DNA from: Moniliella sp. 'wahieum'
Taxonomy: Eukaryota; Basidiomycota; Moniliellomycetes; Moniliellales; Moniliellaceae
Direction of reading: 5' to 3'
DNA length: 64,000 nt
Assembly: GCA_003971905.1 (NCBI GenBank)
Contig: RSEE01000067.1
Span: forward strand, 310,001 to 374,000
Positions within the stretch are counted from its first letter, which is position 1, and every line of letters begins with the position of its first letter. The notes beneath the pieces were generated by a model that saw nothing but the letters and a program-made list of their open reading frames with translations, was not told the origin of the DNA and made no database searches. Made by a program: the position numbers and the translations under genes. Below are positions 1 to 11,490 of this stretch, one piece after another.

Positions 1-678
1 CCCTACCCTCTCCTCCACATGGCGTTAGATTTACCAACCAGTCTACTGGGTTCTTAATTGGCATGCATTGGCCGAGGCGATGATGATGATGGTGGTGTTG
101 TATAGCGACTATAGCTACCTTTGTTCGACCTCACACATCAGTACGAGGCGAACGCGCCGACGGCGCTGATGGCAGATGCGTTGGACAACTGCCAGCACCT
201 ACCCCGGGGCACATTTCCGAGGGGTCTGGAGTGACTAGTGGCTGACTATAGTAGTGGCCTGGTGTGCCGCTTGTGTTTGCATCATCTGTTTGATCCCGTT
301 GGCGATCGAGGCCGTCGACAACATTACAGTGTGTGTGCTTGAGAGGATGATTGTGACAGCTGCCGTTCCGCTGCCTTTGCTCTCGATCGTGCCCTCCATC
401 GAGCCGTGTCTTGCTTTTTTTGAGCATTGGGCCGCCATCCACCCGTCTGTCCGATGCTTTTTGTTACGCTTGCGCGTTAGCCTGCGTTAGCCCGAGGTCA
501 ACAGCTGTCGTCTGGTGGCTGCAAGACAGCTATAAGGTCATCGATCATTGGTGTTCGCGGCCCGTATTCACTGCTTGTGGTCTGGCGAGGGCAGATGCTT
601 GCTGTTGTTGGGTTTCCAAGCAGGCGTGCCGTCCGTTTCCTTCATCCCTCCATCTTGCTTCCCCGCCGCGGTTACACT
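1..678. other. intergenic, no gene seen
   Basis: I see no convincing coding segment here; short open frames on both strands have no recognisable motif. One copy of the GACTAGT-type motif found elsewhere between genes lies near 231-250. The last part should hold the promoter and leader of the photolyase gene that starts at 679. Confidence 0.5.
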
Positions 679-2541
679 ATGGTCACCACCCGTCGCAGCA
701 AACGTGCCATTTCCACTCCTGTGGACGACGACGAGGAGAAGGCGCTCGACCCTCAGACTGCCGCGGATGGCGACGTGGACCCGGATGAGAAGGGCCGGCG
801 CGCGTACAAACGTGCCCGCCCCAATGCGTACGGCCCAAGCGCCGACGACGAGTCGGGTGCCCCCACCCAATTTCGGGCAAATGATGAACCCCGGCTTGCC
901 GCCCGGTATGACTCCGAGGGATCACCTTGCCATCGTCTTGTCCAAGCAGCAGCGCATCCACGCGCAGGGCAATGTAATCATTGGATGCGCAATCACGATC
1001 TGCGCTTGAAGGACAACCATGCACTGTCGCTGGCTTCGGACCAAGCCAAAAAGAATGGTGGACTCTTTTGGTGCTCTACGTGCTCAGTCCGCAAGACTTT
1101 GCTGCTCACGACGTGAGTCCTCGCTTGGTGGACTTTATCCTGCGCAACCTTGCCCTGATCAAAACCGACTTGGACACTCTGCACGTCCCCCTCGTCGTGC
1201 GCACCCACTCCCGCAGGACCCAGATCGCACACGATGTGGTGCAGTGGGCGCATGAATGGGGTGTGACCCATCTGTTTGGCAACATTGAGTACGAGGTGGA
1301 TGAACTGTGGCGGGATGCCGCCGTGGTCCAGGAAGCGAGTGGCCAAGGAGACCTTCACATCACCTTGGTGGAGGATACGTATGTTGTGCCGCCTGGTAAA
1401 CTGCTTACCAAGGCTGGCCGTCCCTATGCTGTTTTTACCCCCTGGAGCCGAAGCTGGGCCGCGTACATTGCGGCCCACCCAGAGGAGACCTTGGTCGAAT
1501 ACCCTGCCCCGGAGGGGAACAACAAGACGATTCAAGATGACGCGACGCTCAAGACGCTGTTCCAACCGGTGCCAGAGTCGGTCGCCGGGTTTGAATGCGC
1601 CGACAGGGACACTATGCGGGATCTTTGGCCTGCCGGGGAAGAGACGGCGGAGACGGTACTGAAGCACTTCTCTTTGGCAAGGCAGGTCTCCCCTTTCTTC
1701 AAGGCCCGGCGACAGCTGACGACACGCCGCTCCTGTCGTCTGCGACCAAGACGGACAAGGGAGCAACGAGCCGGTTTGCCCATTACCACATTGGGCGCAA
1801 CCAGCTTGCGGAAAACGGAACCTCGCACCTATCGCCCTACTTGTCGGCGGGCGTGATCAGTGCGCGGGCGTGCTTGCGGCAGAGCCAGGCGCAGACGGGG
1901 GGCAGGCTGGTGCTCGACCGCATCTCGGGGCCAGGGCAGTGGAACATCGAGCTGGGGTTTCGCGACTTTTACGGGCATGTGCTAGCGGCGTGGCCGCGGG
2001 TAAGCATGGGGCGCGCGTTTGTGCAGCGGTACGAGGCGGTGGGTGGGAGGAGGACGAGGCTGGGCTGCAGGCATGGAAGGAGGGCCGGACGGGCTACCCG
2101 ATCGTGGACGCGTGCATGCGGCAGTGCAACGCGCAGGGCGCGATGCACAACCGCGGGCGCATGATCGCGGCCATGTTCCTCAGCAAGCATCTGATGCTGG
2201 ACTGGCGGCGGGGGAGCAGTACTTTATGCGCAACTTCATCGACGGCAACCTCGCGGCCAACAACGGCGGCTGGCAGTGGGCCGCGTCGACGGGGACGGAC
2301 GCGCAGCCCTACTTCCGCATCTTCAACCCGGTGGCGCAGTCGGAGAAGAGCGATGCGAGCGGCGCGTTCATCCGCTGGTGGGTGCCCGAGCTGCGCAGCG
2401 TCGAGGGCGCGGCGATCCACATGCCCTACGAGCGGCTGCGCGCGCGGCGTTTGCCAAGCTCGGCTACCGGCGCCGATTGTCGACCACCGGCACGCCCGCG
2501 AGCGTGCGCTGCGCCGCTTCCAGACGCCCGGCCGGCGGTAG
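679..2541 (+). CDS. PHR1: class I deoxyribodipyrimidine (CPD) photolyase
   Basis: FAD enzyme that uses light to split pyrimidine dimers in nuclear or mitochondrial DNA. The start at 679 opens a basic, acidic-rich N-terminus ([14 protein letters not shown]), plausible for targeting. The N-terminal photolyase domain follows, with a [12 protein letters not shown] segment near 985-1020 and [17 protein letters not shown] near 1075. The C-terminal FAD domain holds [20 protein letters not shown] near 2092-2150, [14 protein letters not shown] near 2260-2300, [14 protein letters not shown] near 2310-2350 and a C-terminal [15 protein letters not shown]. About 620 codons, usual for the fungal family, with no intron needed. 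The frame breaks several times; one added base restores it near 979, 2041-2043, 2210-2214 and 2467-2468. Family assignment is secure; CPD rather than (6-4) specificity is inferred from similarity to fungal CPD photolyases. Confidence 0.9.
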
Positions 2542-2730
2542 TAGTTAACGTTTAACCTGACCCACGCGGGGTACGAAACATTACGGCATGCCGGGCTACG
2601 TCAGCGGCCCCCTGAGCATGGCGGCGATGGCCTGAATGCATCATCCATCCCGATCGATCACCGACCGCCTGATCTCACGCCGCTGTAGATTGATAGCCGC
2701 TGGCCATCGGCCATCTGTCTGCTGCCCCAC

Positions 2731-2836
2731 CATCGCCATCGCCATCGCCATCGCCATCATCAGCACCAGCATCGCCATCGCCATCGTCATCGTCATCGCC
2801 ATCGCCATCGCCACCATCACCATCACCATCATCACG
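2731..2836 (+). repeat. (CATCGC)n hexanucleotide tract in a 5' leader
   Basis: Imperfect tandem CATCGC/CATCAC/CATCGT units end about 38 bp before the PROPPIN start codon. Open frames read through it are repeat artefacts. Similar sense-strand C-rich tracts precede the TOR, RAE1 and cullin-3 starts. Confidence 0.85.
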
Positions 2837-2874
2837 CCCACCAACACTGCAACCCGCCTCGTTCCCACTGCGCC

Positions 2875-5800
2875 ATGCTGCTCCCGCGCCACTCCATCAC
2901 CTCCCACGCCGCCACCCCTACCGCTGCCTCCATCCGCTTCGTGCCCCCTAGCAGCTCGGCCGAGGCCGCGAGCAGCGCGTTTGCGTGCGCCACCCCCCAC
3001 GGCTTTTTTGTACAGCGCGTCCAGCCCTACGGCGAGGCCTATCGACGAGGTGCGTATTCCTCCCCGCTTTCCCCCCTCATGCTAACCTCTCTCTCTCTTC
3101 TCTTGCGCCCCGTCCAGAGTTTGACCGCCAGGACCTGCGCCTCGCTGTTCCCGTGGCAGATACATCCCTTGTCCTCCTCGTCGGAAGCCAGCGGTCGGGC
3201 CTCTTCCCATCCACTGCTCTGACACTCTGGGACGACCAATTTTCCCTTGAACCGCCTCAGCACTCACACCGCCCACCAAGTCAACCCTTGTCTCCACCCT
3301 CGCTCCCCCCGACCCCCCACCTCACCCGGACGGGCTCCCTAGTGGGTATACGGCGAGTCTGCAATCCCCAGACTCCCTACTCGCCAGTTCATCTCGTGAC
3401 CCATTCAACGACACTCCAGCGGTCAGCAGACCTGCCGGGATGGATCCAGATCCCATCGGCTGATCATCCCACTTCTTACGGCTCCCCGCAACAGCTTCCC
3501 TCTCTTCTCGGCATGAGCCGAGCCAGCAGCCGAACCAGTAGCGGGAGTTCCTCTGCGTCTCTTGTTTCAGCTGCATCCATTTCAGCGTCAAGGTATCAGC
3601 TGGAACCAGTGGGTTCGGATCGTGGTACGATGCCTCCATCTGATCGCGACATGGATCCTGCCTGGGAGGAATTTCAGCATACCCCCCACTCCCCGAGGAC
3701 AGGAAGCGATGGGGAGAATATCTCAAGTTCACCCTTTTCTGACAGGGCGGCAGACGGCTTGTCCAACCTACGCGACTCAGGGGCACCAATGCCCCCCGTT
3801 CTTGGGAACCATCTTCACGTTCTGTCGCCGACATTCCCTTGCCCCCTTCCCCGCAGGACGACCCCAGTTCCATACAGACGCCACCGCAGCTACACTGAGT
3901 GAATCGCAGCGGAAGGGTGGTGAAGATACCCTTACCACGGGGGGTGTGGGCGATATACCTGATTTGGATGAGATCTCGGATTTTATATCTGAGCGTCAAG
4001 ATCCCTCATTCCTGGCGCAAGCAACGCCAAACCCACCCTCGCCAAAGGAGGAGGAAACACCACCCCCACCCCACTCTCGGACCCTCCCATTGTTTCGACT
4101 GCTGCGCTCAACGATGCCTCTCGTCTAGAATTGCTACAGTCTCCTCGACGTCGTTTCCTCAAGAGATGTCTAAGCTATCGGATCCCGATGGTGAGGATGG
4201 TGAAACCTTTTCGGGTTCGCCCTCCCCTGCTTCCCATTCTCATCCCGATTCCGATCTTGAGTCTGAGTCTGGGCGCATTGCCAGCTCCTCTTTCACACCC
4301 CAGCGGTCGCCTATCATTTCCGCTCGATCTCTCCTACTGCTGACCTTCAACGCGAACTCCAAATGGCTCGCCCCGATTCGATTGATCCGTTGCCTGCTGC
4401 GCACCTCCCTGGCGACATGGCACATCGCCCATCCTCCTTCGTCGGTACCGGCACCAAATGTCAACGAGGCATTGACATCCAGCCACCTTTCCAGCACGAG
4501 CCACACCACCACCACTCCCCTGACTGATCCCTCTCTCATCCCCTCCGACTCTGCTTTTACCACTGGATCCGGAAGATCAAGTACGCTCACCGAACGAAGC
4601 CAATCTCACCGTCTCTCACCATCGTATCTGCCCACGAATCTGGACCTTGAGCGGCGCTCGCGATCTGGAGATGCATCGCCACTGTCTGTTAGCGACGGCG
4701 CCAGTTCCGAGTCCGGCTCACACCCTGGTTCCGGATCCGGATCAGGCTCAGGCTCAGACCGCGCCATGTTCATGAGTGTGTTTGATGCAAAAACCGAACG
4801 TTCCTCCCTGTTGGTCCCTACGGCGCCCGCAGGTGGACCCAGCTCGGTCTCCCTATCTCACGCCTCGTCACGGGCGTCCTTTGATTCTCTCTCTCCGCCC
4901 GCCACGCCTAGGCAAGTTCCTGCTTCGGTACCTGAGCAACCTCTTCCTGCGCCCACGGAATTGGAGGCTGCCTCGTCTCCGTCAAGTCCCCTGCCTGCCC
5001 CTTTGGTGTCTGAGCTGGCACCAACGACAGTTGCTTTACCGACACCGTCCCCATTCGCCTCGTCAAAGAACGAAGACGAAGTGTCGGACTCGGACTCGAG
5101 CATCGGGGTCGGACGTTGTGCTGAGGCAGCTTCCCCCTCGTCCCTTCCCCGCCTGTCCCGCCTTCCCAAACTATCTCTTCCGAAACTAACTCTCCCCAAC
5201 TAGGAAGTGTGGTGGCGCAACTTGAGTTTGGGGAGACGGTACGCAACGTCTACGCGCATACGTTCCACTTTGACGGTTCGCGCTCGCACCACCATACCAC
5301 TTCGCACGCGCCTCGTTCCCCTATCCTACCCCATTCATACGCGGTGGTCGTGGTGGTGCTTCAGACGAGAGCGATCATCCTGGACATTGGACCGTTCCCA
5401 TCGTCAGATGGTTCCGGTGGTGGTGGCGATGCTGAAGCCAGAAAAAGGAGCAACAGGCACTCTTACCTACTTGGAGGGTGGAGGAACGATTGATGACGCC
5501 CATCTCGGATACTGCCCAAGGCTTGGGCGCCATCAGTCCGGTGGAGGGATACCCGGGACAAGCGATCGTGGTCCTTGCAGGCCGCAAAACCGGATTGGTC
5601 CAACTACTCCCCTGTCCATTGGGCCCGAACATAGGGCCGCACGCATGGTCCGGCCGCGATCATTGCTGCGCACGAATCGACGCTGGCGGCACTGAGTTTG
5701 TCAGCGTGTGGAACGTGGTTGGCGACCATGTCGGACAAAGGCACTTTGGTCCGGATTTGGCGTACAATCCACCCGGACAAACCTAAACATAAGCATCGTC

Positions 5801-7013
5801 TCCGTCTGGGTCTGAGCAAAGTGCGTGAGTTGCGCCGTGGTCTTGATACAGCCAAGATTTACGATGTCTCCTTTTCCCCGGATGCGCACTGGTTGGCCGT
5901 GGTGAGTGAGACGGGCACCATTCACTTTTTTATCTTTTGACCGGCCAGAAGAGGTCCTCGGGTATGCCCCCTTTTTCTAACCCAGCCTCGGCCCATTCGC
6001 ACTCGCATTCTCATTCTCATTCCCACACCCTCCTCATTCCCATTCCCATTCCCACTCTACATCCGCATCCCACTCCCACTCCCAATCCCAATCTCAGTCC
6101 CACTCGCAATCCAAGTCCCAGTCCCAGTCCAAATCCAAATCCAAGTCCAAGCTCAGCTCTCTTTCGCGTGTCGTGCCACCGTCCCTGCTACCACGGTACT
6201 TCCACTCGGAGTGGTCCACCGCTGTTCCGGCCGTCTGCGCACGTTTACGCCATCCCGGGACAATGCGATACGGATTCCGACATGGGAGCAGCAAGGCGAG
6301 CAGGCAGCCACGATGCAAACTGGGTATGGCGATGTACCACCGCCTGCTGCGACCGACTGGGTTAAGTCAAAGTTCAAGGACCGGGTAAGGGAAAGGAATC
6401 TACTGCCGCTGGTCCTACGAGGGAAGGTCAATGGGCTTCCTTGCGGCAACGAATCGCCTCGGTACGTAAGGGCGAAGCAGCGATTGATGAACGTGTGGTC
6501 TTATCGTGGGTAGCTGCTACCCCGTCTGTGCACGCCGACCGTTCCACTTGTTGGCCGCAACGACCGCAGGCCACTTTTACCGCATCGCACTTGACCCCGC
6601 CTGCTGTGGGGCCAAGCGAATTACCCCACCCCCGCACAGACCCCGCGCGGCCCAGGAGGAGACGCAGGAAACAGAGGAGGAAGAGGAGGAAGGAGGAAGA
6701 GGAAGGAGGAGAGGAGGAAGAGGTCTGTCAATGTACCGTTCCTCACTTTCCTCGCCTCCCTCCCTCTCCGTCCCTCACGTACCTCACGTACCTCAACGTA
6801 CCTCTCGTACCTCTCGTAATCTCGACTCTCGTTCTTCCAAGCAGGCAGGACCGTCATCTTCGGCTGCCGAGAAGGACAACACGGTACCTGTGCCGGTACC
6901 TGTGCCGGTGGCGGGAGACGGATACGGAGGCTCTGTCGGGATCGATCAAGTGCCGATTAGAAGCGTACCGTACCTTTGGCAGGAACGACGTGTTGTTTGG
7001 CCCGCCGTCGTAG
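2875..7013 (+). CDS. PROPPIN (Atg18/Hsv2/WIPI family) WD40 protein with very large inserts
   Basis: Seven-bladed phosphoinositide-binding beta-propeller of the autophagy/endosome family. Blade pieces in order: HGFFVQRVQPYGEAYRREFD with LVLLVGSQRSGLFP and LTLWDDQ (2995-3240); VVAQLEFGETVRNVYAHTF and VVVVLQTRAIILDIGPF (5208-5400); GLGAISPVEGYPGQAIVVL with GRKTGLVQLLPCP (5520-5615); IIAAHESTLAALSLSACGTW (5658-5720); KGTLVRIW; then the lipid-binding LRRG in VRELRRGLDTAKIYDVSFSP (5824-5885); YFHSEWSTA (6199-6225); and PFHLLAATTAGHFYRIALDP (6540-6600). Between blade 1 and blade 2 lies about 1.9 kb of Ser/Pro/Thr-rich coding sequence; further inserts follow blade 5 and the last blade. Roughly 1350 codons against 350-500 usual. 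The end is set by RLEAYRTFGR, which matches the family's C-terminal Tyr-containing strand. Which paralogue (Atg18, Atg21 or Hsv2/WIPI3-4 type) is unsure; the LWDD motif favours WIPI3/4-Hsv2. Confidence 0.85.
3050..3117 (+). other. intron 1 of the PROPPIN gene
   Basis: GTGCGT donor, GCTAAC branch-like site, pyrimidine tract and CAG acceptor. Removing 68 bp joins EAYRR to EFDRQDLR in frame and restores the first propeller blade. Confidence 0.85.
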
Positions 7014-7413
7014 GGGGGTTAGGAGGTTAGGGGGTTCTTGAGTTCTTGGGTTCTTCCCTCGAAAAGGACGGTTGGGCTGCTACTTTTGTTTTGTACTCTG
7101 GTCGCAGTGCGTTTTTTCGCCCCAGGTCCCATGGTTCCATTGTCTCATTGTCCTATCCTCTCGTCGTCTCATCCTGTAGTCTTACCGTCTTACCGTCTGT
7201 ATGGTAGCCGTCGTTGTTCTTGGCTGTGGTAGGAGCAGATAGACAGACAAGTAGGTTGGGGGATGCGAGGTGACGCAGCCCGCAACGAAAGGAGAGACAG
7301 AAGGCAGAAAACCAGGAGAGCAACCAATTAATCATCAATCATTAATCAATCTCCAGGTTTGAGGGCTGAGACGCTGAGGTGAAATTTATTTCACGCATCG
7401 ACCTTGGCATCCT

Positions 7414-7513
7414 GGCAACGTGCCCGAGTGGTTAAGGGGATTGATTCGAACGGTTACTTGTTCAAGATATCAATTAGGCTTTGCCTGCACAGGTTCGAGT
7501 CCTGTCGTTGTCG
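7414..7513 (+). tRNA. tRNA-Ser(CGA) with 18-nt intron
   Basis: Acceptor stem GGCAACG (7414-7420) pairs with CGTTGTC (7506-7512), with discriminator G at 7513. The D arm is CCC-GAGTGGTTAA-GGG. The anticodon stem is ATTGA (7440-7444) with TCAAT (7470-7474), and the anticodon is CGA (7447-7449). The intron, 7451-7468, starts one base 3' of the anticodon, the canonical place. A long variable arm (GGC-TTT-GCC) marks class II, and the T arm is ACAGG-TTCGAGT-CCTGT. The mature length of 82 nt fits serine. A T-rich run follows (7513-7530), as a Pol III terminator would. Confidence 0.95.
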
Positions 7514-8519
7514 ATTGTTTTTGCTTTTGGTTTGGGGTTTGGTTGACTCATTTTTGGATCTTGATTTGGTTTGCCTCAGGGCCTCAGGTATTATTACCTC
7601 TTTGTAACCTCCTCCCTCCCCTTTCCTCCCTCTTCCTCCCTCTTCCTCCCCCATGCCCTCTGTTCTCCTGGTGGGCAAATAGCAGGAATGATATCCGGGT
7701 AGTAGGTCTTTGGGTTTTGCACGCTCTTGACGATCTTGACGCTACGCTACAAACCGGTTTTTCCGCTGGACTCTTCAATGAACTCTGCCACTCATTGGCT
7801 ACAGTCCACGATTTCCTCCACTCCCCCCATCATGCATCATGAACCACAGGGTAGAGGAGAGGCGGTGGTGCAGTGGTCAACGTAAAGAAGGTAGTATAGA
7901 TGAGTCGTTCATCACTCCCTCCCTCACTCGCTCACTCACTCACATCAATCCCACCAACACTTCCGTACCAATCCCAACCCCATGGCGAATTCATTATGCA
8001 GGGTTGACCTATCGAAAAAAGCAGTGTGAGTGTGAATGGGAGTGGTGGGGTTGGGGTTGGGGTTGGGGTTGGGTGGCTCAACGGTCAATCGGGTGCTTAA
8101 GGTGCCTGGTGAGGTAGTGTGGCAACGCGGGGGGGAGGAGCATCAGAAGGATGGAAATCAACAGGATAAGAATTAGCAGGATGAGGAGGAAGCAGGAAGC
8201 TGGACCTGATGCTCAGGCTGATGCTCAGGCTGAGGCTGCAAATGAGGCTGCAGATGAGGGTGAGGCTGCAGATGAGGATGAGGCTGCAGATGAGGATGAG
8301 GATGAGGCTGCAGATGAGGATGAGGATGAGGCTGCAGATGAGGATGAGGATGGGGATGGGGATGGGGATGGGAAGGCCAGGGCAACCAAGTGGGCGCGGT
8401 TACCGACGAGGGTGAACGAGAAGAATGAGGAGAATGGGTATCGGAAGTTGATCGTTCGCGACCGGTTTGACGGCGGAATCGCGAAGCCAAAGAAGAAGGT
8501 AAATACGAAGGTGAGTGCA
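7514..8519. other. intergenic between tRNA-Ser and the SPX-EXS gene
   Basis: No gene seen. It contains a run of T, then CTCC repeats (7607-7660), a GGTTGG tract near 8045-8075, and the GATGAGG/GCTGCA repeat listed separately. Open frames here follow the repeats rather than any family motif. Confidence 0.55.
8203..8372 (+). repeat. GCTGCAGATGAGGATGAG-type minisatellite
   Basis: Tandem GATGAG/GATGAGGATGAG blocks separated by GCTGCA, ending in GGGGATG units. In one plus frame it reads as repeated ADEDE, in another minus frame as poly-Ser. It lies just beyond the stop of the SPX-EXS gene, so it is either 3' untranslated sequence or an extension of that gene's acidic tail. Confidence 0.75.
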
Positions 8520-9624
8520 CTACGGACCGTCGTCGTCCGCGCGTGGTAGTGGTCGGGTGGTGGTGAACAATACCGTTTCCGCCCTGAGTAATAGGTGTGT
8601 ATGATCTGCGTGAGAACGTGCTTGGGCCTCACCGTGTACCGCATCCACCTCCGCTTCTGCATCCGCTTCCGCTTGGTCGGCTTCACGTTCATGTTGTTCT
8701 TGGTCCTTACCATCCTCGCCGTCCTCCTCCTCTTCCTCTTCCTGCGCCGCGGTGGGCCCAATGCGCGTGGGGTAAGGTAAGGGCATATCGCGTACGACGC
8801 GGTACGAGTCCGAGTTACCCAGATGTTCGTTTCCACACGCAAAAAGTTCCATTGCCAACGGCGTGCCATCTCGAGCAAGGCGACGAGAAAGCCGCGGAGC
8901 AACTGGGATGCCGAGCCGGGGTAAAAGTAAATGGACCAAGCAAAGCGGATGTAAATGTTGGTGACGATTGCCACGTAGTAGAGGTACCAGAGCGAAGTGT
9001 ACCATAACGTTGAGCGGAGGAGGGGGTAAGGTGTTAGCATGTGGACGAAGGAGAGACCAGTCCATTAAGATGTCCCAGGCGGCAGCGTAGAGTGAATAGG
9101 CAGAGGAGATGGTAGCGTACGTGCCTGTCACGCCGCCGGTACGAGGAGAACCATGCATACGCCAGTAAACGTATATGAAAGATTGGGTGGTAGCCAGGGC
9201 GTACTTGCCCGCGTTGACAAGGTGGATATGGTCGGTCCGACGGGAATCGAACCAACGGCGCCAACATTGAGTGAAACGTAAGAACGGGAAGAGTGCCATG
9301 AGCGCCGCTCGCCACCAAGTATGGTTAAAGTCGCACGATCCAACTGCCCAATGGTCATCCGCACTGCACCCGACCACCCATAGCGCCGAGAGGGAAAATT
9401 GCAAGCTGTTCAACTCGTCGCCCAAGAAAAAGTCTTTGAACTGCACACTCCATTGTGTACCTGGTAACAACCGCCCGTCAATAGACGTAGCAAGGTACGC
9501 ACGAACCACTCGCGTGAACGTAGATGAAACACCGGAAACGGATTCAGCACAAGTACCGCCACTACCACCAACCAGACCTGTCCGCTCAATGGTGTACCGT
9601 CAGTCAGTCAGTCAGTCAATCAGT

Positions 9625-9655
<31 letters not shown>

Positions 9656-11490
9656 ATACCTGCATCCTGTCTGGGCCCCTCCGATCGGGGTGGGGGGAGA
9701 GACAGAGACGGAGACGTCGGCAGCAATGGAGGAGGAGGGGGAGACGTACGACAGGCCATGTGGTGGGAGCAATAGCGTGCGGGAAAGGGTCGAGGAAGGA
9801 GAGCCAAAGAAGATGGCGAGGATCATGGTGAGCAAGCAAGGGAGAGGAAAGTACTGCATAGGGTGGAGGGTAGAACGTAAATCAAACTGAAAGATAAAGG
9901 GGGCATTAACGCGCCAGATATGCCAGACGAGCAAATTGACACCAAACAAGATGGCAAACACGCTGATGATGAGAAATGCACCGTACACACGGAGGAGCGG
10001 TTGCCAATCTGGGATACGCTCTTTGGTATCTGGTCGCATCATCTGTACCAATCCTGCGCACGTGGAGCACACAGCAACACCAAGAAACAAGCCAGCTTCA
10101 AATGCTGACCAGTGGTGCGCAGCAGGGAAAGGGTAGTACCACCGGTTGTACCTCGTAACCGAGCCAAGGCAGTTTACGATCTCCATGCTCATAAACGCCG
10201 CATACAAGTCCTCGGTTGCCTTGACGACGGGTAATGCTATCGTCGGTAACCAAGGCGGTGGGATTGACGCGTGCGGCCAAGTAAGGCTCACTTACTGGTA
10301 CCCCCACGTCTTGGGCCTTTTTGAGAATCTTGACCATGCCCACCCGACACAGAAACTGGAACGAGTGTAAAATGTGCAATTGCGGTACAGCTCTAGCACT
10401 GCCGCCTTGACCGCTCTCCGGGCCGACTTGTACCCTTCCGGATCAAACTCTACGCCGCCAAGGCGTCTTGGGCCGACGGAAGGGCCATTGGCTGCACGGG
10501 CAAGATGGAAGGGATAGCCATCATGGCCTGGGCTCGGCGCTCGTACCCGGATCTTGTTCCGGCTCGGGAGGAGCGCGGCAGTACGGTCGGTAAGCGGGTC
10601 AGTAGGCGTCAGAGGCAGGGTCGGTGTTGTCGTTGAGGTTGGTGGCATGGCCTTGCGCGGTACGATGCGGGTAACGGGGACACTGTGTAGCGGATGCAAG
10701 TTGGCATTGAGGTTGATTCCTGACGCATGGGCCGAGGAGGAAGATAACACATGGTGAGCGCGAGCAGCACGGTACCGCATACGGTGCTCAGCAAGTTCTT
10801 TGAGTTGCATGGCAATCTGCTCAAACCGCGCCTCGGCCTCGTTACGTCGTTCCTCGTAAAAGGACAAGATCCGTGCCATCTCCGTATCGAGCACGGCAAA
10901 TACTTTGCGCTCCTCGACATCAAACGAGGCAAGAACCAAATGCAGCAGGGCCTGGGTTGCTTCGTCCGGGCGCTTCTCAGCCTCGGTCTCGGTCTCGGCG
11001 TCGGCGTCGGCGTCAGCGTCAGGGTCGGCGTGGGAGGCTTGGCTGGGCGGGGGCGTGCGGGGGCTGGGGATGGCGCTGTAGGGGGGGATGATGGTTGCAT
11101 GCGGGTCGATGGAGAGTTGGGGCGGGAGGCGCACGGGCGGGAGGGGCGCAGCCTGGTCGCTGGCGGGGGGTGGGGGGGGGCGAGGGATGTGGGGCTTGGG
11201 CGGGGGGGGGGCTGGCGGGGGAGCGAGACCGAGGGGGGGGCGGGGACGAGCGGAGGGGGGCGGTGGTCGCGGTGAAGGAGGGGCAAAGGGGAAGGGCGAG
11301 GGTGCGGGCGCGGGGCTGGTGGCGGCTGGGGCCAGAGGCGGCTGCTGCTGCTGCTGGGCACGCACAAGCGCCATGCGGGCGCGGCGGTGGGCATCGACCG
11401 CCTGATGAGGCGCTTGAGCGGGCGGTAGCGGATGTAGGCGGTGCTCCATTCGGGCTGCTGCTGCTCCTCGAGGTAGCGCGCAAACTTCAT
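8520..11490 (-). CDS. SPX-EXS protein, SYG1/XPR1-like phosphate exporter
   Basis: Membrane phosphate exporter whose N-terminal SPX domain senses inositol pyrophosphates. The start at 11490 gives MKFARYLEEQQQPEWSTAY and YIRYRPLKRLI, the first SPX helices. A Gln/Pro/Ala-rich insert follows (about 11390-11030). SPX resumes with a helix rich in Glu and Arg and VGMVKILKKAQDVG (about 10350-10310). Membrane helices lie about 10220-9680. The EXS domain holds VQFKDFFLGDELNSL (about 9440-9400), CWRRWFDSRRTDHIHLVN (about 9260-9210), DILMDWSLLRP (about 9075) and ARRWQWNF with GNSDSYRVVRDMPLPY (about 8880-8780), followed by a Glu/Asp-rich tail to the stop at 8520. At least one intron probably lies near 9587-9660. 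Single-base breaks divide the SPX and EXS parts. About 950 codons, within family range. Confidence 0.9.
9600..9656 (+). repeat. (TCAG)n/(CAGG)n tetranucleotide tract, probably intronic
   Basis: TCAG units change to CAGG units. On the minus strand a GTATCTGCC donor-like sequence begins beside the tract, and coding homology to EXS resumes beyond 9587, so the tract most likely lies in an intron of the SPX-EXS gene. Confidence 0.7.

Noticed and set aside
254-1116. Overlapping short frames before and across the photolyase start
   Set aside because: Only the frame starting at 679 continues into photolyase motifs; the others are shadows.
2636-3085. Open frames with poly-Ile/Ala and poly-Met repeats on both strands
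   Set aside because: They are translations of the CATCGC tandem in an untranslated leader and overlap the true PROPPIN start.
7414-7513. tRNA-Leu assignment
   Set aside because: The anticodon loop reads CGA with canonical intron position; the long variable arm fits serine equally well, and CGA decodes serine UCG.
8151-8549. Plus-strand frame of 132 codons rich in Ala-Asp-Glu
   Set aside because: It is almost entirely the GATGAGG minisatellite and lies antisense beside the SPX-EXS end; no motif supports a separate gene.
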